From an uncultured Alistipes sp. (lineage in GTDB: Bacteria > Bacteroidota > Bacteroidia > Bacteroidales > Rikenellaceae), in contig CAJUMU010000005.1 of the NCBI GenBank assembly GCA_910587675.1, forward strand, positions 54,267 to 118,266: a stretch of DNA of 64,000 nt. Direction: 5' to 3'. The notes beneath the pieces are model-generated. The model made no database searches, was not told where the DNA came from, and saw only the letters and a list, made by a program, of their open reading frames with translations. A program made the translations under genes and the position numbers. Shown piece after piece: positions 57,890 through 64,000 of the stretch (within the stretch, counting starts at the first letter, position 1; every line of letters starts with the position of its first letter).

Positions 57890-59236
57890 CTAAATCTCCT
57901 CGCCGAAGAGCGTCGCCGAGGTGCAGCCCGTGACGCGCACGCGCACGTAATCGCCCACGGCGTGGCCGCCTCTGTCGAACACCACCACCTTGTTCTGCGA
58001 AGTGCGGCCGAAAAGCTGGTCGTCGCGACGCTTGGAGACGCCCTCCACCAGAATCTCGAACTCTCGTCCGACGTCACGGCGGTTGCTCTGCTCGGAAAGC
58101 GTGTTTTGCAACGCTATGATCTCGTTCAGGCGACGCGTTTTCACATCGTCGGCTATGTCGTCGGGCATGTGACGCTGGGCGAAGGTACCCGGGCGTTCGG
58201 AGTATTTGAACATATAGGCGAACTCGTATCCCACCTGCTCCATGAGCGAGAGGGTCATGCGATGGTCCTCCTCGGTCTCGCCCGAGAATCCCGCTATGAT
58301 GTCGGTCGTTATGGCGCAGTCGGGCATGTGGCGGCGTATGGCCGCTATGCGGTCGAGATACCATTCGCGAGTGTATTTGCGGTTCATGCGTTCGAGCATC
58401 GCGCTCGATCCCGATTGTGCGGGCAGATGTATGGCGCGGCAGATGTTGGGCATTGAAGCCATCGTCTCTAACAGGCGGTCGCTCATATCCTTGGGGTGTG
58501 AGGTGGCGAAACGCACTCGCAGCAGAGGCGATATCTCGGCCACGCTGCGGAGCAGCGCGGGGAAATCGACCTCGCCCGTGCGGTAGGAGTTGACGTTCTG
58601 CCCCAGAAGCGTCACTTCGCGGTAGCCGTTCTCGAAAAGCGAACGGGCCTCGGCCACGATGGTGGCCGCGTCGCGGCTGCGTTCGCGGCCGCGGGTGTAG
58701 GGCACCACGCAGTAGGAGCAGAAGTTGTCGCAGCCGCGCATGATGGCGATGAATGCGCTCACGCCGTTCTTGTCCAGACGCACTGGCGCTATCTCGCCGT
58801 AAGTCTCCTCCTGCGACAGCAACACGTTGACCCCTTTCGCGCCCGCTTCGGCTTCGCGCGCGAGGCGCGGCAGATCGCGGTAGGCGTCGGGGCCAGCGAC
58901 GATATCCACCGCCGCGTCGCCCTCCAGAAGCCGCTCCTTGAGTCGCTCGGCCATGCAGCCGATGATGCCGACCAGAAGCGACGGCTTGCGCTTGCGGTAG
59001 CGGCGTATCTCGTTCAGACGGCCCCAGATGCGCTGCTCGGCGTTGTCGCGTATCGAGCAGGTGTTCAGCAGGATTATGTCGGCCGCCTCTATGTCGTCGG
59101 TGTATATGTAACCCTCGCGTTGCATGATCGATACCACGATCTCGGTATCGCCCGCGTTCATCTGGCATCCGTAGGTCTCGACGAAGAGTTTGCGTCCGTC
59201 GCCGACTATGGGCCGCAGGGTGTTTATGTTCATCAT
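57890..59236 (-). CDS. miaB: tRNA-2-methylthio-N6-dimethylallyladenosine synthase
   Basis: 448 residues. UPF0004 domain with three cluster cysteines (VETYGCQMN, LLNTCSIRDNA, IIGCMAERL), radical SAM cluster CDNFCSYC, VPYTRGRERSR, and a C-terminal TRAM domain. Adds the methylthio group to i6A37 of tRNAs. 20 bp downstream of the yitT stop and on the same strand, so probably in one message with yitT. Confidence 0.96.
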   Translation of the reverse strand: MMNINTLRPIVGDGRKLFVETYGCQMNAGDTEIVVSIMQREGYIYTDDIEAADIILLNTCSIRDNAEQRIWGRLNEIRRYRKRKPSLLVGIIGCMAERLKERLLEGDAAVDIVAGPDAYRDLPRLAREAEAGAKGVNVLLSQEETYGEIAPVRLDKNGVSAFIAIMRGCDNFCSYCVVPYTRGRERSRDAATIVAEARSLFENGYREVTLLGQNVNSYRTGEVDFPALLRSVAEISPLLRVRFATSHPKDMSDRLLETMASMPNICRAIHLPAQSGSSAMLERMNRKYTREWYLDRIAAIRRHMPDCAITTDIIAGFSGETEEDHRMTLSLMEQVGYEFAYMFKYSERPGTFAQRHMPDDIADDVKTRRLNEIIALQNTLSEQSNRRDVGREFEILVEGVSKRRDDQLFGRTSQNKVVVFDRGGHAVGDYVRVRVTGCTSATLFGEEI

Positions 59237-59255
59237 CTTCGGAATCGTGTTAGGG

Positions 59256-60251
59256 TTAGTCGGCGAGGATGGTCTCCTTGTCGGGGAACGGCTTGAATCC
59301 CTCGCCGTATGTGTCGTAAGCGTCGGTAACCACGAGGAATGCGCGCGGATCGATCTCTTTGATCTTGCGCTGCACCTGCGCCACCTCGCGGCGGCTCACC
59401 ACCAAGAATATCATCTCCTTGTCGTCCTTGCTGTACATGCCCGAGGCTTTCAGATAGGTGGCGCTGCGGTCCATGTCGCGTATGATGTATTCTCGCAATT
59501 GCTCCGAGTGGTCGTTGCTGATGATGAACAGCAGTTTGTCGTACGACGCGCCGTCGATTACATAGTCTATTACGCGCGAGGCCACGAAGATGCAGATGAG
59601 CGAGTAGAGTGAGAGCAGCCATCCGCCCTCGGCGTTGCCGTCGGAGCCGATGCCGAAGCCTATGACGATGAGTCCGGTCAGCACCACGCACGAGTCGGCC
59701 AGCAGCACGCCGCGCGAGAAGCGGATGTGCAGATAGCGGTTGAGGATCATGGCCACGATGTCGGTGCCGCCAGAGGTGGCGTTGTTACGCACCACCAGAC
59801 CCAGACCCGCACCCATAATGGTGCCGCCGAGGATGCATGTGAGCATCAGGTGTTGCGAGAGGTCGATTGCGCCGTTCAACAGCAGCGACGGATCGAGCGC
59901 CTGCAATGCTTCGCGGGTGGGGTAGGCGAGGGCCGAGATTATGTTCATCAAGCCCGGGGTGATGCAGGCCGCATAGAGCGTGCGGCCGCCGAACTGCTTG
60001 CCGAACAGCATGATGGCCGCAAGCAGCAGCGGAATGTCGAACATGTAGCCGAACGTTCCTACCTGAATCGACGGAAAGAGCTGGTGCATTACGATGCCGA
60101 GTCCGTAAACGCCGCCCGGGACGATCTTGTAGGGGGTGATGAAGAATACGAATCCTGCCGCGATCATTATGCAGCCGAATGTGATTGCGGCCATCTCGCG
60201 CCACCATACCCGGTTGGCGAGCGTATCTTTGATGGTGTGTTTTATCGTCAT
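59256..60251 (-). CDS. YitT family membrane protein (DUF161/DUF2179)
   Basis: 331 residues from MTIKHTIKDTLANRVWWREM. Five to six transmembrane helices in the first 230 residues (ITFGCIMIAAGFVFFITPYKIVPGGVYGLG is typical) and a cytoplasmic C-terminal DUF2179 domain (LLFIISNDHSEQLREYIIRDMDR, GEGFKPF). Function unknown; may be a transporter. The frame opens to 60590, but the upstream part runs through an R4 promoter repeat (60276-60360), which fixes the start downstream of it. Confidence 0.88.
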   Translation of the reverse strand: MTIKHTIKDTLANRVWWREMAAITFGCIMIAAGFVFFITPYKIVPGGVYGLGIVMHQLFPSIQVGTFGYMFDIPLLLAAIMLFGKQFGGRTLYAACITPGLMNIISALAYPTREALQALDPSLLLNGAIDLSQHLMLTCILGGTIMGAGLGLVVRNNATSGGTDIVAMILNRYLHIRFSRGVLLADSCVVLTGLIVIGFGIGSDGNAEGGWLLSLYSLICIFVASRVIDYVIDGASYDKLLFIISNDHSEQLREYIIRDMDRSATYLKASGMYSKDDKEMIFLVVSRREVAQVQRKIKEIDPRAFLVVTDAYDTYGEGFKPFPDKETILAD

Positions 60252-60275
60252 GACGAATGGTTTTTTATCGATTTG

Positions 60276-60360
60276 CAAAGATACGCATAAGCCGAGTGCA
60301 AAAGCAAATTTATTTGCTGTTTTGCAGGGGCGACGTATCCAAGGCCAAGCCAAAGATAGG
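60276..60360 (-). repeat. R4 promoter repeat upstream of yitT
   Basis: One full unit and the start of a second (CAAAGATA at 60276-60283 and 60351-60358; period 75 bp), matching the units at 17302-17510. On the minus strand the first box is TATCTTTG with TTTG 21 bp upstream (60305-60308); it lies 25 bp before the yitT start. The rest of the 338-bp gap (60361-60589) holds the plsY promoter. Confidence 0.8.
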
Positions 60361-60501
60361 AATAATTTATGGGAAACGGATGTTTGTGAATTCAAAATAT
60401 TCGACGCGGGCGTCCACCCTCGACGCGGTAAATCCCTTCGGCCCGAAAGCCATTTCGGCACGCAATTTTGTGTAAAACAACGGAAAAGTAAAAAAATTTC
60501 G

Positions 60502-60509
60502 TACATTTG
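60502..60509 (+). promoter_or_regulatory. -7 box TACATTTG upstream of plsY
   Basis: TAnnTTTG match 80 bp before the plsY start; no -33 TTTG at 19-21 bp. Confidence 0.45.
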
Positions 60510-60589
60510 TGCGGAATTATGTTTCGGCGGAAACGGCGTCGGGCGGCTTCCCGACGGTCGTTTTCGCGTATTATTAGTTTTTTGCAGCA

Positions 60590-61282
60590 ATGGGAAACTG
60601 GAGTCTTATAACATACTACTGCGCCATCACCATGATCCTCATAGCCTATGTGTTGGGGTCTATCCCGAGCGCGGTGTGGATCGGAAAGAAGTATTACGGA
60701 GTCGATATCCGCGAGCACGGCAGCAAGAATGCCGGCACCACCAACATGCTGCGCGTGCTGGGGCGTCGCGCGGCGGTTCCCGTCTTCGTGCTCGACTTTT
60801 TCAAGGGTTTCGTGGCCGTGTCGATCATAACCCTCATGCGTTACGATGCCGACGTGTCGTCGGCGTGGTTGATAAACCTCAAGATTCTGGGAGTCTTCGC
60901 CGCGGTGCTGGGGCATATCTTCCCCGTCTTCGCCGATTTCAAGGGCGGCAAAGGCGTGGCGACGCTGGTGGGAGCCATCACGGGCATCTATCCGCAGATC
61001 GTGTTCCTCTGCTTCGCCGTGTGGGTGCTGGTGTTCATGATATCGCACTATGTGTCGTTGGCGTCGATAACGGCGGGATGCTGTTTCCCGTTGTTCGTCA
61101 TAGTCTACTCTTCGGCCGAATGGTCGCGTTACAACGATGTGTCGTTCGCTTTCATCGTCTTCTCGTTCGTCGTGGCGGGGCTGCTCATCTGGTCTCACCG
61201 CAAGAATATCGAGCGTCTCAAGGCTGGAACCGAGTCGAAGATATATATATGGCATAAGCAGGATTCCGATCCCAAGGAGTGA
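60590..61282 (+). CDS. plsY: Glycerol-3-phosphate acyltransferase PlsY
   Basis: 230 residues, five transmembrane helices. Transfers acyl from acyl-phosphate to glycerol-3-phosphate, the first step of phospholipid synthesis. Motifs: YVLGSIPSAVWIGK, the active-site HGSKNAGTTNMLRVLG and FKGGKGVAT. Followed 47 bp later by an acyl-CoA ligase, another lipid gene, on the same strand. Confidence 0.95.
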   Translation: MGNWSLITYYCAITMILIAYVLGSIPSAVWIGKKYYGVDIREHGSKNAGTTNMLRVLGRRAAVPVFVLDFFKGFVAVSIITLMRYDADVSSAWLINLKILGVFAAVLGHIFPVFADFKGGKGVATLVGAITGIYPQIVFLCFAVWVLVFMISHYVSLASITAGCCFPLFVIVYSSAEWSRYNDVSFAFIVFSFVVAGLLIWSHRKNIERLKAGTESKIYIWHKQDSDPKE

Positions 61283-61329
61283 GTTGCGGGCGGCGGCCCG
61301 AAGTGAAAAAACCGAAAAAACTTAGACCC

Positions 61330-63021
61330 ATGTTGCAGGAGAATTTAATCGGGATGTACGAGGCGAGTTTTCGCGAAAACAGCGCCCTGCCTGCCCTGAC
61401 CGACTATTTCAGCGGCGAGACGCTGTCGTATCTGGGTATGGCCGAGCAGATGGCGCGGTTGCATATCCTGTTCGAGAACGCGGGTATCGCCGAGGGCGAC
61501 AAGATCGCGCTCATAGGTCGCAACAACGTGCGTTGGTGCGTCACCTACATCGCTGCCGTGACGTACGGCGCCGTCATCGTGCCCATACTTCAGGATTTTA
61601 ATCCCGCCGACGTGGTCAACATAGTGAATCACTCCGAGAGCCGACTGCTCTTCGCGGGCGACAATTTCTGGCAGGCGTTGGACGTCGACCGCATGCCCGC
61701 GCTGGAGGGCGCTTTCGATCTGGCCGACTTCGGCGTCATGTACGAGCGCGAGCAGGGCCGCCTGAGCGGCGTGATGAACCGTCTCGACGCGATGTTCGAC
61801 GACAAGTATCCGACGGGCTTCGGCGTCGGGGACATTAAGTTCCGCGAGGTGGCCAACGATCGGATGATTCTGCTCAACTACACCTCGGGCACCACGGGGT
61901 CGTCGAAAGGCGTTATGCTGTCGGTGAATAACCTGACGGGCAATGTTCTGTTCGCCAAGAATTTCCGCAACGCCCGTACGGGCGAGATCTATTTCGAGCG
62001 CGGCGGACGCACTCTGTCGTTCCTTCCGCTGGCCCATGCTTACGGCTGCGCGTTCGATTTTCTGGCGCAGTTGGCCGTGGGCGGTCACATAACCCTGCTG
62101 GGGCGCATTCCGTCGCCCAAGATTCTGGTCGAGGCGATGCAGAACGTGCGGCCGACGATCATTTGCAGCGTGCCTTTGATTCTGGAGAAGGTCTACCGCA
62201 AGCAGATCATGCCCATGCTCGAAAAGGGCCCGATGAGCATCGCGATGAAGATTCCGTTGCTCAATTCGGCTCTCTACTCGATAATACGTTCGAAGATGAT
62301 GAACTCTTTCGGCGGCGCACTGAAGGTGTTCATCGTGGGCGGCGCGCCGATGAATCAAGAGACCGAGGCGTTCCTGCGCAAGATCGATTTCCCGCTCTCG
62401 ATAGGTTACGGCATGACCGAGTGCGGCCCGTTGATCAGTTTCTCGTGTCCCACCGAGTTCAAGAACGGTTCGTGCGGCCGCTATCTGCACGGGTTGCTCG
62501 AAGCCAAGATCGATTCGGCCGATCCCGCGCGCGTCCCGGGCGAGATCATGGTTCGCGGTGAACACGTCATGTTGGGCTATTACAAGAACGAGGAGGCCAC
62601 GCAGGCGGTGCTGACCGAGGACGGATGGCTGCACACGGGCGACATGGGCACCATGGATTCCGACGGCACCATATTTATAAAGGGCCGTTGCAAGACCATG
62701 ATCCTGACTGGCACGGGGCAGAATATCTACCCCGAGGAGATCGAGGACAAACTCAACAATCTGCCTTTGGTGCTGGAGTCGCTGGTGGTGGAGAAAGAGG
62801 GCCGGCTGACGGCGTTGATCGTGCCCGATTACGACCAAGCGGCGCAGGAGAATATCGACGACGAGGGTATCGACAAGATGATGGCTGAGAATATCAAGAC
62901 GCTCAACGCCAGCGTGGCGGCATACGAGAAGGTGGCATGTTACGTTATCCATCCCACCGAATTTGAGAAGACCCCCAAGCGCAGCATACGACGTTTCCTC
63001 TATCAGGATCTGGCGCGGTAA
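61330..63021 (+). CDS. AMP-binding long-chain fatty acid-CoA ligase
   Basis: 563 residues from MLQENLIGMYEASF; the frame opens 51 bp earlier at 61279, but that start would overlap plsY. ANL superfamily motifs: ATP-binding LNYTSGTTGSSKGVML, GYGMTECGPLISF, DGWLHTGDMG and the late KTMILTGTGQNIYPEEIED with the hinge. The catalytic lysine of the C-terminal domain fits TPKRSIRRFLY. Activates fatty acids; neighbours plsY. Bacteroidetes commonly carry one such gene. Confidence 0.93.
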   Translation: MLQENLIGMYEASFRENSALPALTDYFSGETLSYLGMAEQMARLHILFENAGIAEGDKIALIGRNNVRWCVTYIAAVTYGAVIVPILQDFNPADVVNIVNHSESRLLFAGDNFWQALDVDRMPALEGAFDLADFGVMYEREQGRLSGVMNRLDAMFDDKYPTGFGVGDIKFREVANDRMILLNYTSGTTGSSKGVMLSVNNLTGNVLFAKNFRNARTGEIYFERGGRTLSFLPLAHAYGCAFDFLAQLAVGGHITLLGRIPSPKILVEAMQNVRPTIICSVPLILEKVYRKQIMPMLEKGPMSIAMKIPLLNSALYSIIRSKMMNSFGGALKVFIVGGAPMNQETEAFLRKIDFPLSIGYGMTECGPLISFSCPTEFKNGSCGRYLHGLLEAKIDSADPARVPGEIMVRGEHVMLGYYKNEEATQAVLTEDGWLHTGDMGTMDSDGTIFIKGRCKTMILTGTGQNIYPEEIEDKLNNLPLVLESLVVEKEGRLTALIVPDYDQAAQENIDDEGIDKMMAENIKTLNASVAAYEKVACYVIHPTEFEKTPKRSIRRFLYQDLAR

Positions 63022-63089
63022 AGCGTGGCCCGCGGGCGTGCTTTCGTGCGGTTCCGAGGAGCCGCTTGCGGCGTGTGCCGACGCCTCGA

Positions 63090-64000
63090 CTATCGCTCTT
63101 TCGCGGCGAGATATCTCCTCGCAATCCGTTGTCGGGTCTCGACGATATCCTCCAACGCCTCGCGTTGCAACCCCTCGTGTCGCAGGATTCGCTCGATCTC
63201 CCATCCTTCCGTATCTATCGGCGGCAGAGTCTCGCGTTTCTCCGTGCGCATTATGCACTCGACGGCATACCTTAGCCGCATTATGTCCAACAACATTACG
63301 CAGGGCGCGCTCGCGCGGTCGTCGCCGCGAACGACGAGCGAATGCGAACCGCCCTCGAGCAGGAAAGAGTTCTCGTCGCGATAACTCACTTTGTCGACGC
63401 GGACTATGTAACAATTTTCGTCGACGTCGAGCATATAATCGTTCAGCATCTCGACCGTATTTCTGTCCGACACGTAAATGACGAAATCAAGCCCCGCGAA
63501 GTCGAACGTTCCGTGTTCCTTAAGGCAGTCTGCGATTGCTCTCACGCTTATGACATGATATTTTTCGAACATTATGGCTCGGCGTTCGGTGTCGATCATC
63601 TCCGAATAGGGCAATATCCTCATAGGCTCGGCCAAGAGTTCGTATTCGCGGCCCATTGGAGATTCATCGGATTCGTCGGTGAATTTCAACATATTCAGCA
63701 GCGCGACCAGATCCCGCGGAGCGACGAACCAAAGGGTCGCTTCCGAATATAGCCGCACGACGACCGACCCCGAACGGTCGGGAACGCGTTCTGCATCCAT
63801 CTCTACCTCCGATGTGCCGTCGCGGAGGAATTGTTCATGGCGGCTGCGCCTCGGTTCGGAATAGTCGATGCGGAACGACTCGTCGTCGACGTATGCCGCG
63901 CCGTCGACCAGCACGTCGACAGTGCGGTCGGAATGTTTTTTCGTTACACCGACGAACAAATCGCCCTCTACGATCTCCGTATAGGGGTGTTTTTTAAGCT
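63090..64000 (-). CDS. Hypothetical protein, 5' end cut by the window edge
   Basis: The open frame continues to the window end without a stop, and the only start inside it is a weak TTG at 63959, so the N-terminus probably lies beyond 64000. Visible: about 303 residues, soluble, acidic, mixed alpha/beta, with three similar strand-rich stretches (VDVLVDGAAYVDDESFRIDYSEP, VIYVSDRNTVEMLNDYMLDVDENCYIVRVDKVSYRDENSF, LVVRGDDRASAPCVMLLDIMRLRYAVEC). No signal peptide or known catalytic motif can be seen. I do not recognise a family. Confidence 0.7.
   Translation of the reverse strand, partial: LKKHPYTEIVEGDLFVGVTKKHSDRTVDVLVDGAAYVDDESFRIDYSEPRRSRHEQFLRDGTSEVEMDAERVPDRSGSVVVRLYSEATLWFVAPRDLVALLNMLKFTDESDESPMGREYELLAEPMRILPYSEMIDTERRAIMFEKYHVISVRAIADCLKEHGTFDFAGLDFVIYVSDRNTVEMLNDYMLDVDENCYIVRVDKVSYRDENSFLLEGGSHSLVVRGDDRASAPCVMLLDIMRLRYAVECIMRTEKRETLPPIDTEGWEIERILRHEGLQREALEDIVETRQRIARRYLAAKER

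Overview
This window is a chromosomal segment of a GC-rich member of the Bacteroidales, most like Alistipes/Rikenellaceae. The evidence is the gene content: outer-membrane beta-barrel families, a TonB receptor with a carboxypeptidase-like plug extension, an anaerobic sulfatase maturase, a PG0541-type RND efflux locus, YitT and WbqC. The promoters also fit, with many Bacteroidetes-type TTTG-N19/20-TAnnTTTG boxes and few Shine-Dalgarno sequences. Assignment to genus is inference. I saw no rRNA, tRNA, CRISPR array, transposase or prophage, so this looks like stable core/accessory chromosome rather than an island.

Layout. 1-9.6 kb is housekeeping: partial endonuclease IV, a DUF3078-like outer-membrane protein, a C-terminal processing protease with a tiny acidic membrane protein, an exported metallophosphatase, deoC, a class III aminotransferase, then cvpA-rsgA-trmH. 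9.7-17.3 kb holds a GH2-like protein without its catalytic glutamates, WbqC, prmA, xerD, a serine-type sulfatase and a DUF1080 (3-keto-glycoside hydrolase/lyase family) protein. 17.6-26.2 kb holds gdhA, a flavin reductase and a polysaccharide initiation/export cluster (Wza-like SLBB protein, Wzz, WecA-like transferase, aminotransferase). 26.3-32.8 kb holds a TonB receptor with a His-rich partner and a GntR/YtrA-controlled ABC transporter operon with a clear operator. 32.9-41.2 kb holds the sulfatase maturase and a TetR-TolC-MFP-RND-PG0541 efflux operon. 41.6-50.7 kb is the most unusual part: a cytoplasmic-type Gfo/Idh/MocA oxidoreductase, a tetraheme NapC/NrfH-type cytochrome fused to an FGE-fold domain, a lipoprotein-type Gfo/Idh/MocA oxidoreductase, a WbuC cupin, a lipoprotein-type sugar isomerase/epimerase, ResB and CcsA cytochrome c assembly proteins, then a GH43 enzyme. 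50.8-64 kb is mostly housekeeping: der, phoH, pepD, a diacylglycerol kinase-like gene, miaB, yitT, plsY and an acyl-CoA ligase.

How genes work together. The 41.6-50.7 kb block reads as an extracytoplasmic sugar-oxidation module with its own membrane cytochrome and its own haem-attachment proteins. nrfA, which usually follows an NrfH-type gene, is absent. I infer that the cytochrome may pass electrons between the quinone pool and the anchored sugar oxidoreductase. The serine-type sulfatase at 14.8 kb should depend on the maturase at 32.9 kb, because the FGE-like domain lacks the cysteine pair of real formylglycine-generating enzymes.

The intergenic DNA carries at least four repeat families: a roughly 100-bp inverted-repeat element (R1) whose terminal hairpin changes with base pairing preserved; a second module (R3) joined to it in two copies; a CCCCTCC/GAGGAGGGG element (R2) that sits between promoter boxes and start codons; and a roughly 75-bp tandem repeat (R4) that multiplies promoter boxes in front of the DUF1080 gene and yitT. 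A palindromic coding insertion lies inside the Wza-like gene.
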